In this document: positions 33,047 through 42,227 of the stretch, piece after piece
Layout of the letters: each line of letters begins with the position of its first letter
Position numbering within the stretch: position 1 is the stretch's first letter
DNA from: Clostridia bacterium
GTDB taxonomy: Bacteria > Bacillota > Clostridia > Christensenellales > Borkfalkiaceae
NCBI GenBank assembly: GCA_017536205.1
Contig: JAFXHX010000001.1
Location: forward strand, 1 to 64,000
Length of the DNA stretch: 64,000 nucleotides
Direction: 5' to 3'
The notes under the pieces: model-generated
What the model was told of the DNA's origin: nothing
Database searches by the model: none
What the model saw: only the letters and a program-made list of their open reading frames with translations
Made by a program: the position numbers and the translations under genes

Positions 33047-35245
33047 TTACAATAAACCTATAAACTTGCTAAGCATTGCAATAAGAACGAAGAGAGTAGT
33101 TGCTACGGTAGACATCATTTTAATAAAGATATCAAGCGCAACGCCAACAACGTCTTTACGAGTGTCGCCAATAGTGTCGCCGGTAACGGCTGCTTTGTGC
33201 GCAGGCGAGCCTTTGCCGTGGCCAAGAAGTTTACCTTGTTCAATATATTTTTTTGCATTGTCGAACGCACCGCCAGAGTTGCCCATGAATATTGCGCGGG
33301 GAATAGCAACGACCGTTGCACCGAGCAATACGCCTAAAACGAAGTTAACGCCGAATACTGCGCCACCAACGAGTGGAACTGCTAATGCAATAATTGATGG
33401 GAATAACATTCTCTTAAGAGCCGAAGCAGTTGCAAGGCGAACGAGTTCGTTATAGTCAGGGTCTTTTTCGCCTGCTAAAATTGCAGAATCAGAAAGTTGC
33501 CTATCACCAACGTTTGCAAGTTCTTTTGCAGATTGAATAGTGTTATCGGTAAGTATTGCCGAGAAGAATTCGATAAGAGCGCCACCTATAATTAAGCCTG
33601 CAACAACGGGGATTAAACTCATACCAGTAAAGCTGGGCGCTTCAATTCCTGAGCTAGCGTAGTTACCAATAAACGCAACTATAAGCGAAACGGTTGCAAA
33701 GGCAGCAGAGCCGATTGCAAAGCCTTTACCGATAGCGGCGGTAGTGTTACCAACAGAGTCTAACTTATCGGTAATAACGCGAACTTCGGGCGCTAAGTGA
33801 CACGATTCTGCTAAGCCGCCAGCATTGTCTGCAATAGGACCGAAAGCGTCGATAGAAACGGTAGTACCTACGAACGATAACATACCAAGCGATGCAATTG
33901 CAATACCGTAAGTTCCGCAAAGAATACCAGAAATAAGTAACGAAACGGCAATAATAACAATGGGGAATAAGCAAGAACGTGAACCAACAGCGTCACCTTT
34001 AGTAACTAAGAAAGCTTCACCTTCAACTGCATATTCTGCAATTTGTTTGGTGGGTTTGAACGCATCGCTAGTGTAATATTCGGTAATAGCGCCGATTGCA
34101 ACGCCACTAATAATACCAAGCACTGCGCAAATCCAAGGAGATGCCCAACCTACTTTAAAGCCTAAAACGTCTTTAAGAACGGTAGCGTCAACTTTGCCAA
34201 ACGCTATAAGCGCCGCAACACCACACGCTAATATTGAAAAACCTGCCGATATGTACGTTGCAAGGTTAAGTTCTTTTGAAGGGTTATCACCCATCTTTTT
34301 AAGTTGAGCGTATGCAAGGCCGATAATACAACCAAGTAAGCCACCGCCTGCAACTACGAGGGGGAACACGTAAGTTGACGTGAATATTGCGCCAGAACTT
34401 TGTGAAGATAATAAACCGATAGAAACAACGATTGATGCCGAAATAGTTGCAACAAAACTTTCTAAAAGGTCTGAACAGTTACCTGCAATGTCGTTAACGT
34501 TGTCGCCTATAAAGTCTGCAATAACGTTGGGAACACGGCTATCGTCTTCGGGCAAGTCATTACGGATTTTACCTAAAATGTCTGCAGAAATGTCTGCCGC
34601 TTTAGTAAAGTTACCACCTGCAACACGATTGAACATTGCAACGGTTGAGCAACCTAAAGAATAAGCGGTAATTCTCATTATAGAAGAGTTTGTAAGTAAC
34701 GCATCGATAAACACGATACCGCAACCTTTATACGCTTGAATGCCACCGCCAGATAAAGTGGTGATACCAGCAATTTCTTCTTGAGGGCCAACGCCACTAA
34801 TAAGAACTACTAATAAAAAGCCGAGAAGACCAAGCGCTTGAACAGAAAGACCACTAACCGAGCCACCTGCTAACGCAACTTTTACCGTTTTACCGATAGA
34901 AAGGCTTTCTCTTGCAACGTTTGCAGTTCTAACGTTAGCGTACGTTGCGCTTTTCATACCTAAAATACAAACAACGCTACTCATTAACGCGCCTAAAACG
35001 TAAGTAATACCACTATACGTTTCAATAAACAACGAAAGTAACACTGCAATTACTAAAACTACAATACCTATCGTCGTAAACTCCTTTTTAAGGAAAACCC
35101 CTGCGCCTTCACGAATAATAGCGCTCATTTTTACCATGCGTTCGGTGCCTTCTTGCATCTTTTTTATAACGACGTAGTTATAAATAACGTATGCAAGCGC
35201 AATAACGCAGATGGCAAGCATTACGAATAACCATGCTTTGCTCAT
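33047..35245 (-). CDS. hppA: Membrane-bound ion-translocating pyrophosphatase, K+-dependent type
   Basis: The 732-residue protein has about 16 hydrophobic helices and the pyrophosphate-site segments DFIGDNVNDIAGN and FGPIADNAGGLAE. In the K+-discriminating segment GNTTAAIGKGFAIGSA the Ala marks the K+-dependent class (K+-independent enzymes have Lys there). It couples PPi hydrolysis to export of Na+ or H+. The DLLES Glu is compatible with Na+ pumping, but the ion cannot be fixed by eye. A single gene with its own terminator. PPi made by the acyl-CoA synthetases encoded nearby would be a substrate. Confidence 0.95.
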   Translation of the reverse strand: MSKAWLFVMLAICVIALAYVIYNYVVIKKMQEGTERMVKMSAIIREGAGVFLKKEFTTIGIVVLVIAVLLSLFIETYSGITYVLGALMSSVVCILGMKSATYANVRTANVARESLSIGKTVKVALAGGSVSGLSVQALGLLGFLLVVLISGVGPQEEIAGITTLSGGGIQAYKGCGIVFIDALLTNSSIMRITAYSLGCSTVAMFNRVAGGNFTKAADISADILGKIRNDLPEDDSRVPNVIADFIGDNVNDIAGNCSDLLESFVATISASIVVSIGLLSSQSSGAIFTSTYVFPLVVAGGGLLGCIIGLAYAQLKKMGDNPSKELNLATYISAGFSILACGVAALIAFGKVDATVLKDVLGFKVGWASPWICAVLGIISGVAIGAITEYYTSDAFKPTKQIAEYAVEGEAFLVTKGDAVGSRSCLFPIVIIAVSLLISGILCGTYGIAIASLGMLSFVGTTVSIDAFGPIADNAGGLAESCHLAPEVRVITDKLDSVGNTTAAIGKGFAIGSAAFATVSLIVAFIGNYASSGIEAPSFTGMSLIPVVAGLIIGGALIEFFSAILTDNTIQSAKELANVGDRQLSDSAILAGEKDPDYNELVRLATASALKRMLFPSIIALAVPLVGGAVFGVNFVLGVLLGATVVAIPRAIFMGNSGGAFDNAKKYIEQGKLLGHGKGSPAHKAAVTGDTIGDTRKDVVGVALDIFIKMMSTVATTLFVLIAMLSKFIGLL

Positions 35246-35377
35246 ACATAAACTCCTTTTGTAAATTATTACGGGTAAAACCCACGTTGCTAATTATAAC
35301 ATAAATATTAAAATTGTAAAAGACTTTTTTTAAAAATAACTATAATATTTAAAAAATTGTTATTTTCAAGCAACGTA

Positions 35378-35406
35378 TTGACTAAAAAGCCCTTTAATTA
35401 TATAAT
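35378..35406 (+). promoter_or_regulatory. Promoter of uxaC
   Basis: -35 TTGACT (35378-35383), 17-base spacer, -10 TATAAT (35401-35406). Confidence 0.75.
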
Positions 35407-35441
35407 AAAGAATAATAAAATAACTTTTACGGAGCATGGTT

Positions 35442-36800
35442 ATGTATTTTATAAATAACGATTTTATGCTTAAAACGACCACGGCAAAAAGGCTTTATAA
35501 AATGGTTGAAAACTTACCTATTATTGATTATCACTGCCACTTAAGCCCCAAAATGATTGCCGAAAACTACAAGTTTAAAAACGCTTACGACTTGTTTTTG
35601 GGTGGCGACCACTATAAATGGCGCCAAATGCGCACTAACGGCGTTAGTGAAGAGTATATCACGGGCGATAAAAGCGACTATGAAAAGTTTTTAAGTTTTG
35701 CTAAAACCTTACCGCTTTTAATCGGCAACCCCTTATATCACTGGACGCATTTAGAACTTAGCCGTTATTTTGGCATTAACGAAACGCTTAGCGAAAAAAA
35801 TGCTGAAGAAGTATGGAATAAGGTTAACGCTTGCCTTGAAAAAGACGAGTTTAGGGCGCAAGAACTTATTAAGCGTTCTAACGTAGAAACCCTTTGCACT
35901 ACCGACGACCCTGCCGATAGTTTAGAGTATCACGAAAAACTTAAAGATTTCCCAGTAAAAATACTTCCTACCTTCCGTCCCGACAAAGCCGTTGATATTA
36001 ACAAAGAAACGTTTTTACCGTATATTGAAAGCATAGGCGTTAAAACTTATGAAGAACTTAAAGAGTTTATGGTAGAAAGAATATATTTCTTTAACGAGCA
36101 CGGCTGTAAACTTTCAGACCACGCCTTAGAATACGTTCCCTACGCAGAAGGCAACCCCGAAGTTGCTTTTAATAAAAAGTTAAACGGCGATACGCTTACC
36201 AAAGAAGAAATTGATAGTTTTAAGTGTTCTATACTTAAAGTTTGCGCTAAAGAATATACTAAACTCGGTTGGGCTATGCAAGTTCATATAGGTGCGCTTA
36301 GAAACAACAATAGTAAAATGTATGCTAAACTCGGTGCAGACACGGGTTTTGATAGTATTAACGACCTTTGCATTGCCGAGCCACTTTCAAAGTTTTTAAA
36401 TAGCCTTGAAAAAGATAACGTTTTGCCAAAAACTATTCTTTACACCCTTAACCCCAAAGACAATTACGTTTTAGGAACTATGCTTGGAAACTTCCAAGGT
36501 GGCGGTATCCCCGGTAAAATACAGTTTGGCTCGGGGTGGTGGTTTAACGACCAGCGCGATGGTATGGTAAACCAAATGCAAAGCCTAGCAAACCTTGGTA
36601 TGCTTGCAAGGTTCGTTGGAATGCTTACCGATAGCCGTAGTTTCGTGTCTTACACCCGTCACGAATATTTTAGAAGAATTATGTGCAACCTTATCGGCTC
36701 TTGGGTAGAAGACGGCGAGTTCCCCGAAGATTACGACCTTTTAGAAAAAATAGTTAAAGGCATAGCGTACGAAAACGCTAAGACCTACTTCAATTTTTAA
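35442..36800 (+). CDS. uxaC: Uronate isomerase
   Basis: 452 residues of the amidohydrolase superfamily uronate isomerase: IIDYHCHLSP metal motif near residue 30, TLCTTDDPADSLEYH, FRPDKAVDI, MQVHIGALRNNN and GSGWWFNDQRDGM. The ATG at 35442 is seven bases after GGAG; the ATG at 35436 would be too close. It isomerises D-glucuronate to D-fructuronate and D-galacturonate to D-tagaturonate. Single gene here; the uronate source may be the lyase cluster at 1086-8710. Confidence 0.95.
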   Translation: MYFINNDFMLKTTTAKRLYKMVENLPIIDYHCHLSPKMIAENYKFKNAYDLFLGGDHYKWRQMRTNGVSEEYITGDKSDYEKFLSFAKTLPLLIGNPLYHWTHLELSRYFGINETLSEKNAEEVWNKVNACLEKDEFRAQELIKRSNVETLCTTDDPADSLEYHEKLKDFPVKILPTFRPDKAVDINKETFLPYIESIGVKTYEELKEFMVERIYFFNEHGCKLSDHALEYVPYAEGNPEVAFNKKLNGDTLTKEEIDSFKCSILKVCAKEYTKLGWAMQVHIGALRNNNSKMYAKLGADTGFDSINDLCIAEPLSKFLNSLEKDNVLPKTILYTLNPKDNYVLGTMLGNFQGGGIPGKIQFGSGWWFNDQRDGMVNQMQSLANLGMLARFVGMLTDSRSFVSYTRHEYFRRIMCNLIGSWVEDGEFPEDYDLLEKIVKGIAYENAKTYFNF

Positions 36801-36933
36801 TTCGTTATAAACGGCGTTATGCATCGTTTCTGCTTCGGTATTGCGACCTTGATGACCACAAAGGTCAATCAATTCCGCAATCCCTTGCGAGCCTTGCCTA
36901 ACTTGTTTCTAACGCCTTAATTTTAAGAACAAT

Positions 36934-36959
36934 AAAAAGCACCCAGACGGGTGCTTTTT
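36934..36959 (+). terminator. Terminator inside repeat array A
   Basis: AAAAAGCACCC / GGGTGCTTTTT hairpin about 135 bases after uxaC. The full repeat unit starts directly after its T run. Confidence 0.85.
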
Positions 36960-37408
36960 ATTTCGTTATAAGTCGTGTTTTAGTGCGTTTACTGTTTCGT
37001 TTGTCTAACCCCAACAACCAAAAAGGTTAGTTGTGCCACCGCCAAACTCACGAGCCTTCTAAAACACGCTCCTAACGGCTTAAAAACACCACTTTATACA
37101 ACTTGATGACCAAAAAGGTCTATTTAATCCTTGCCGTCGTGTCGAGCCTATGGGGCTAGCAACTAACGCCTTAAAAATGAGCATTCTACGGCAAATAAAA
37201 TCTCTCGGTTAATACAACTTAATGACTACAAAGTTTAGTTGTGTCTAGCCAAACTCACGAGCCTTCTAAAACACGCTTCTAACGGCTTAAAAACACCACT
37301 TTATACAACTTGATAAAAAGGTCAATTACGCCCAACGCCTTGCGTCGCAACTTGCAAAAAAAGTTAGCCTTTAAAGTGTTAAAGGCAAAACCTTAAGGCA
37401 ACTTGCTC

Positions 37409-37463
37409 CTTTTTCCCAAAAATCTTTTGCAAGCAAAATATTTTCGGGAGCCCTATTATATCG
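37409..37463. repeat. 55-base hairpin repeat, copy 1
   Basis: Nearly self-complementary: CCC, AAAAT and TTTTGC pair with GCAAAA, ATTTT and GGG around an AA loop. It is 54/55 identical to 57464-57518 and marks the distal end of both repeat arrays. Confidence 0.85.
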
Positions 37464-37483
37464 CATTTTGAATTAACAAATTA

Positions 37484-37510
37484 AAAAACCCCAAGGTTTC
37501 TTGGGGTTTT
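37484..37510 (-). terminator. Terminator of the Leu T-box operon
   Basis: AAAACCCCAAG / CTTGGGGTTTTT hairpin next to the amidohydrolase stop codon at 37514. Confidence 0.85.
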
Positions 37511-37513
37511 CGT

Positions 37514-38317
37514 TTAAATGTTTAAAAGTTTTTTAGCGTTTTTAGATAGTATTTTTTCGTTTTCTTCGCGTGTAAGGTTAAGCGAGAAAAAATAATCAAG
37601 TTCGGTTTTAGCGTTCCACATAGGATAATCTGTGCCAAACAAAACTCTATCGGTGCCGTATCTATTTATAATCGTTTTGGCAGTATCTTTTTCAAGGCAG
37701 TAAAAACTTGAACTGCAGTCAACGTAAAAGTTTTCATAGCCACAAAGTTGTTTGCTTGCCTTATCGTATATAGACCAACCGCCAAAGTGCGCACCTATAA
37801 TAGTTAAGTTTTTAAACGTTTCTAATATAGGAATAAGCCTGTTTGGGTTAGAGTTATCGTACCTATAATCGCCCGTGTGCATTAAAATGGGCAGGTTATA
37901 CTTTTCGCACAGTTCGTAAATTATAAAGTAGCGTTCTTCGTTAATTTTAAAGTTTTGAATATCGGGGTGAAGTTTAACGCCTTTAAGCCCTAGTTCAAGT
38001 AAATGAAGAACGTCTTCTTCCATAGTTTCGCTGTTTTGGTGCAAAGTGCCAAGCCCCACCATAAAATTGCCAAACAAACTAACTTCGCTTGCAACGAATT
38101 CGTTAATGCTTTTAACTTGGTGCGGGGTTGTTGCAACAGACTGAACTATAAACTTATCAATACCGCTAAGTTCTTTTTGTTTTATTAAGTCGCTTGCCGT
38201 TCCAAGGTGTTTTGAAGTTATGCCGTAAAAGGTATCGGTGCCTTTAACCGCCTTATAGGCTATTTTTTCTGGATATATATGGCAATGCGCATCAATTATT
38301 TCGTAACCGTTTTTCAT
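37514..38317 (-). CDS. Metal-dependent amidohydrolase (Amidohydro_2 type)
   Basis: About 267 residues with the TIM-barrel amidohydrolase motifs: IIDAHCHIYPEK at the N-terminus, GVKLHPDIQNF, ILMHTGDY, IIGAHFGGW and VLFGTDYPMW. The family includes decarboxylases and lactonases acting on carboxylated aromatics or sugars. The ATG at 38317 is preferred to a TTG two codons upstream. It is the third gene of the Leu T-box operon, 18 bases after the acyl-CoA synthetase fusion, so a (de)carboxylase or hydrolase role on an organic acid in amino-acid supply is possible but unproven. Confidence 0.82.
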   Translation of the reverse strand: MKNGYEIIDAHCHIYPEKIAYKAVKGTDTFYGITSKHLGTASDLIKQKELSGIDKFIVQSVATTPHQVKSINEFVASEVSLFGNFMVGLGTLHQNSETMEEDVLHLLELGLKGVKLHPDIQNFKINEERYFIIYELCEKYNLPILMHTGDYRYDNSNPNRLIPILETFKNLTIIGAHFGGWSIYDKASKQLCGYENFYVDCSSSFYCLEKDTAKTIINRYGTDRVLFGTDYPMWNAKTELDYFFSLNLTREENEKILSKNAKKLLNI

Positions 38318-38335
38318 AACCAAATAAAGCGTTAA

Positions 38336-40795
38336 TTATTTTTTAAGTCCTAACATTTCAATCGATTGTTCACGCATTTTATACTTTAAAATCTTGCCGG
38401 CTGCGTTCATGGGAAACTCGTTAACAAACACGAAATACCTTGGAACTTTATGCCTTGCAATCGATGCGTTTCCGTACTCGCGCATTTCGTTTTCGGTAGT
38501 AGTTTCGCCGTTGTGAAGAATAATCCAAGCGCAACATTCTTCGCCGTATTTTTCATCGGGAACGCCAACAACTTGAATATCGCGAACTTTGGGGTTGGTT
38601 AAATAGAACTCTTCAATCTCACGGGGGTAAAGGTTTTCGCCACCGCGAATTATCATATCTTTTAAGCGACCCGTAACCTTATAATAACCGTCAGGCGTTC
38701 TCATACAAATATCGCCCGAGTGAAGCCACCCGTCTTTATCAATGGCTTGCGCCGTTGCTTCGGGCATTTTGTAGTAGCCTTTCATAATGTTAAAGCCACG
38801 AGCAACGAACTCGCCACTTTGACCGTCGGGAAGTTCTAGGCCCGTTTCGGGGTCGATAATTTTACATTCAACGCCGGGGAAAGCGCTACCAACCGTTTCA
38901 ACTCTGTGGTCAAGGTCTTCGTTAACTTCGCCCATCGTACACCCTGGCGACGCTTCAGTTTGACCGTAAACGGAAATAATTTCACGCATATTCATTTCAA
39001 CTGACGCACGGCGCATTAAATCGGCGGGGCAGTTTGCGCCTGCCATAATACCCGTTCTCATATATGAAAAGTCCGTTTTAGCAAAGTCGGGGTGGTTAAA
39101 CATTGCAATAAACATTGTGGGAACGCCGTTAAAGCAAGTTATTTTTTCATCGTTAACGCACGCAAGCGACGACTTTGGCGAGAAGTAGGGAATAGGACAA
39201 AGCGTTCCGCCGTGAGTCATCATAGAAGTCATTGAAAGCACCATTCCAAAGCAGTGGAACATAGGAACTTGAATCATCATACGGTCGGCAGTAGATAAAT
39301 CCATTCTATCGCCTATCGTTTTACCGTTGTTTACAATGTTGCGATGGGTAAGCATAACGCCTTTTGGGAAACCAGTCGTTCCAGACGTGTATTGCATATT
39401 GCAAACGTCGTCGGGTTTAACGAGTGAAGCACGCCTTTTAACTTCTTCTTTAGGAATAAGCGAAGAACGTGAAAGCATTTGCTCCCAGGTAAGACAGCCG
39501 TCCATATCAAAGCCAACCGTTACAACGTTGCGTAAAAAGGGCAAGTTTTTAGAGTATAAGGGTTTACCTGCTTCAAGCGTTTTAAGTTCGGGGCAAAGTT
39601 CTTCTATAATTTCTTTATAGTTAATGTCTTTGCAGTACTCAATCATAACGAGCGTGTGCGTGTCAGACTGCTTTAACAAATATTCAATTTCGTGTATTTT
39701 ATAGGCGGTGTTTACGGTAACGAGTACTGCGCCTATTTTAGTGGTTGCCCAGAAAGTTATATACCACTCGGGAACGTTAGTTGCCCAAACTGCAACGTGG
39801 TCGCCCGCTTTAACGCCCAACGAAATAAGTGCGGCAGCGCACTCGTCAACGTCACGGCGGAACTCTTCGTAAGTTCTAGTGTAGTCGAGCGTTGGAAACT
39901 TAAAGGCGTACTGGTCGGGGTAGTTTTCTACCATAGCGTCTAATACACTAGAAAAAGTAGCGTCTATAATGTCGTATTTTTTCCAAACGAAAGTGCCGGT
40001 TTTTGCCCTGTTGTAATATTCGCCTTGGCAAACGTCTTTTTTACGGTTAAGCGATGCAACGTAGCCTGCAAAGTGAGTAAGAACGATATCGGCGTCGTTA
40101 ATCTCGTCGTTCCAAGCGGCGCAAATAAAGCCTTCGTAGTTAAGCGAAGAAAGGGCGTTTAAAAGTTTAGTAACTTCAAGGTCGCCTTCGCCTATTAAAA
40201 CGGTTTTACCGTCTTTCATATCGCCAAGTCTAACGTATTTGATGTAAGCGCCCAAGGTTTTAATTGTCGATTCAGCCGATTCGCCTGCAGAGAAGTAAGT
40301 GCCCCTTACGTTCCACGAAACGCCAACTGCTTGAGAAGAAAAATGGTTGATTATTTCTATAACGTTTTCGGTATTTGCAAGGTAGCCTACCGTTTCAAAA
40401 AGTACGTTAACGTCGGCGTTTTCCGCCTTTTTTATAGCGCTTGCAAGTTTATAATCAAGCACGCTAAACGAAGTTTTTTCTTGTGTTGCAACAATAACGT
40501 TTTCAATGCCCACTAATCGAGCCATATCAACGTATTTTTCAATGGTTTCGGGGGTAGTTTCGTCGCTTTCAATAAAGGTGGGAAGCCTAAGCGCCGAAAC
40601 GGTAAGATTTCTGTTTACGAGTTTTCGTTTAGAATCGGCAACTCGGTCACGCCTTAAAATACTGTCGTAATGGGCGCTACGCTCTTTAATAGCGTCGTAT
40701 ATTTCAAAGCCTTCAAACCCGTAATCGTAAGCGTAATTACAGGTGTCTAAAAAAGACGGACGGCTTACGTTTTTGGTTGAAAATACAATTTTCAT
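38336..40795 (-). CDS. Fusion of a xylose-isomerase-like TIM barrel with an acyl-CoA synthetase
   Basis: 819 residues in one uninterrupted frame. Residues 1-255 read as a sugar-phosphate isomerase/AP-endonuclease-2-like TIM barrel (FEGFEIYDA, LFETVGYL, YIKYVRLGDMKDG, GFICAAWND). Residues about 275-819 are a complete AMP-forming acyl-CoA synthetase: YTSGTTGFPKGVM, VYGQTEASPGC, the GYYKVTGRLKDMIIRGGENL hinge and the catalytic Lys in NAAGKILKYKMRE. The synthetase activates a carboxylic acid to its CoA ester with ATP. Why it is fused to a TIM barrel is unclear. It lies one base past the LeuA-like gene, under the same Leu-specific T-box. Confidence 0.85.
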   Translation of the reverse strand: MKIVFSTKNVSRPSFLDTCNYAYDYGFEGFEIYDAIKERSAHYDSILRRDRVADSKRKLVNRNLTVSALRLPTFIESDETTPETIEKYVDMARLVGIENVIVATQEKTSFSVLDYKLASAIKKAENADVNVLFETVGYLANTENVIEIINHFSSQAVGVSWNVRGTYFSAGESAESTIKTLGAYIKYVRLGDMKDGKTVLIGEGDLEVTKLLNALSSLNYEGFICAAWNDEINDADIVLTHFAGYVASLNRKKDVCQGEYYNRAKTGTFVWKKYDIIDATFSSVLDAMVENYPDQYAFKFPTLDYTRTYEEFRRDVDECAAALISLGVKAGDHVAVWATNVPEWYITFWATTKIGAVLVTVNTAYKIHEIEYLLKQSDTHTLVMIEYCKDINYKEIIEELCPELKTLEAGKPLYSKNLPFLRNVVTVGFDMDGCLTWEQMLSRSSLIPKEEVKRRASLVKPDDVCNMQYTSGTTGFPKGVMLTHRNIVNNGKTIGDRMDLSTADRMMIQVPMFHCFGMVLSMTSMMTHGGTLCPIPYFSPKSSLACVNDEKITCFNGVPTMFIAMFNHPDFAKTDFSYMRTGIMAGANCPADLMRRASVEMNMREIISVYGQTEASPGCTMGEVNEDLDHRVETVGSAFPGVECKIIDPETGLELPDGQSGEFVARGFNIMKGYYKMPEATAQAIDKDGWLHSGDICMRTPDGYYKVTGRLKDMIIRGGENLYPREIEEFYLTNPKVRDIQVVGVPDEKYGEECCAWIILHNGETTTENEMREYGNASIARHKVPRYFVFVNEFPMNAAGKILKYKMREQSIEMLGLKK

Positions 40796-40796
40796 A

Positions 40797-42182
40797 TTAC
40801 GCCTCCTCGGCTACTATTTTGTTAAGTGCGTTAACGTACGCTCTTATACTTGCTGCAACTATGTCGGTTGAAGTGCCGTTGCCAGAGTAAAGTTTTCCGT
40901 TATTTCTAAGCCTTACGGTAACCGAGCCTAACGCTTCTTTACCTTCGGTAACCGATTGAACTTCAAAGTTATCAAGTTCGTAGTGATGGCCTAAACATTG
41001 TTCGATTGCTCTAAAAGCAGAGTCTATAGGGCCGTTTCCTGCGCTAACGCCACAAATAATTTCGCCTTCAACTTTTAAGGTTACTTGCGACATTGATTTT
41101 GAAACGTTGCTACTAGTTGTGGTGTAACTTTCAAAGTGGTAAGTTGACGGCGCTTGCATAGCGTTACTTGCAATAAGCGCTTCAAACTCTTTCGCGCCAA
41201 CCGAACCCCTTTTCTCGCAAACGTTTTTAAGCGCTTTATAAACGTTGCCACAATCTGATTCAGAAAGGTCGTAACCCAACTTAATTGCCGACTCGCTAAC
41301 GTCGAATAAAGTAGAGTCGCTATCAAGTAAAATGTTACTCTTTTCGTTTGCTACTGAAGTTTCGTATTCTTTATGGTTTATTTTAGAAAGTAAATCGTCA
41401 ATGCTTGCGTGTATTTTAGTGCCTTTAAGTTCAAGTTTTGCGCCTATTTTATCGCCACAAACCTTAATAGCGTCGCTTAATTCGCCCGCTAAAAGGTTGC
41501 TATTTCCTACCATAGCGCATTTTAAGCCGTTAGCACCACTCTTAATTGCAGAAAAAGCAGATGCAACGCCCATATTTATAAGGTTAGAAACTTGAACGTA
41601 AACGGGAACTGAAACGGCGCTACTAACTTCTTTAACTAAATTAGCAATATCTTCGGGGGTAGAAACGCCTGCCGTATCGCAAACGGTAATAAGGTTAGCG
41701 CCGTTATCAACTGCTACTTTTACTGCGCTAATAACAAAGTCTAAATCAGCCCTAGTTGCGTCAACTGCTATAAACTCTACGTCGTTACAGTAAGATTTTG
41801 CTTGCTTTACGAGTTCGCCTATTTTAACAAGCATTTTTTCTTGCTTAACGTGATAGGTATATTCCATTTGAATAGTCGATACGGGAAGTTCAACTTGAAG
41901 CCTTGCTTTGCTTGCGTTTTTAATTGACTCCCAAGCGGTTTGAACGCTTTCTGCGGTAAACCCTACGGGAATAGCAAGAATTGCGTTTTTAACGTTTTGC
42001 GAAATGGTTTTATATATAATAGCGTCTTCACGTTGATTTTTAACGGGAGGAAGTTCTATAACGTCGGCACCAAGTGCGTCTGCGGTGCTTGCTATAGCGG
42101 ATTTTTCACGGAAAAGTAGCGAAACTTCGCGCTCGTTTGAAAGTGTTTTAAGCGTAACGTCTGCAATTTCGATTTTTCTCAT
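40797..42182 (-). CDS. 2-isopropylmalate synthase-like protein lacking catalytic motifs
   Basis: 461 residues. The HMGL-like barrel and the C-terminal LeuA regulatory domain (about 366-461; LKVEGEIICGVSAGNGPIDS and STDIVAASIRAYVNALN) are recognisable, and VCDTAGVSTPEDIA and VEFIAVDATRAD align with the family. The family's N-terminal RDGEQ reads KTLSN (residues 12-16), the metal-binding HxHDD reads QVSNL (197-201), and GIGERAGN is replaced by VGNSNLLAG (225-233). Catalysis as LeuA is therefore unlikely. It may be a leucine-sensing or structural paralogue, or have a new activity. It is first in an operon behind a Leu T-box and starts after AAAGGAGA. Confidence 0.8.
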   Translation of the reverse strand: MRKIEIADVTLKTLSNEREVSLLFREKSAIASTADALGADVIELPPVKNQREDAIIYKTISQNVKNAILAIPVGFTAESVQTAWESIKNASKARLQVELPVSTIQMEYTYHVKQEKMLVKIGELVKQAKSYCNDVEFIAVDATRADLDFVISAVKVAVDNGANLITVCDTAGVSTPEDIANLVKEVSSAVSVPVYVQVSNLINMGVASAFSAIKSGANGLKCAMVGNSNLLAGELSDAIKVCGDKIGAKLELKGTKIHASIDDLLSKINHKEYETSVANEKSNILLDSDSTLFDVSESAIKLGYDLSESDCGNVYKALKNVCEKRGSVGAKEFEALIASNAMQAPSTYHFESYTTTSSNVSKSMSQVTLKVEGEIICGVSAGNGPIDSAFRAIEQCLGHHYELDNFEVQSVTEGKEALGSVTVRLRNNGKLYSGNGTSTDIVAASIRAYVNALNKIVAEEA

Positions 42183-42227
42183 TTTAATAATCTCCTTTAA
42201 TATATATACTTAATTGCGGTTTTAACA

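Larger units (their letters stand above)
36801..37463. repeat. Gene-free array of a structured, dispersed repeat (array A)
   Basis: Between convergent uxaC and the amidohydrolase gene. The best unit (36961-37080) folds into nested helices: outer CGTTA/TAACG (36964-36968 with 37073-37077), CGTGTTTTAG/CTAAAACACG (36974-36983 with 37059-37068), GTTTG/CAAAC (36999-37003 with 37043-37047), and a hairpin CAACAACC/GGTT-A-GTTG at 37012-37033. Another unit (36801-36930) has the same order with different but paired arms (ATTGCG 36840-36845 with CGCAAT 36876-36881). Partial units follow to 37380. The array ends with the 55-base hairpin at 37409. A second array is at 57131. Confidence 0.75.

Noticed and set aside
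33036..33455. 139-codon plus-strand frame
   Set aside because: Antisense to the end of the membrane pyrophosphatase gene; low-complexity Thr/Pro/Ala composition.
36801..37463. Integron attC sites or a cassette array
   Set aside because: The outer arms read GTTA...TAAC, the reverse of the attC order TAAC...GTTA. The 7-base core consensus is not met, no cassettes lie between units and no integrase is seen. A formal attC model search would still be worth running.
36801..37463. CRISPR array
   Set aside because: Units are not identical direct repeats with spacers of constant length; variable parts are complementary within a unit. No cas genes.
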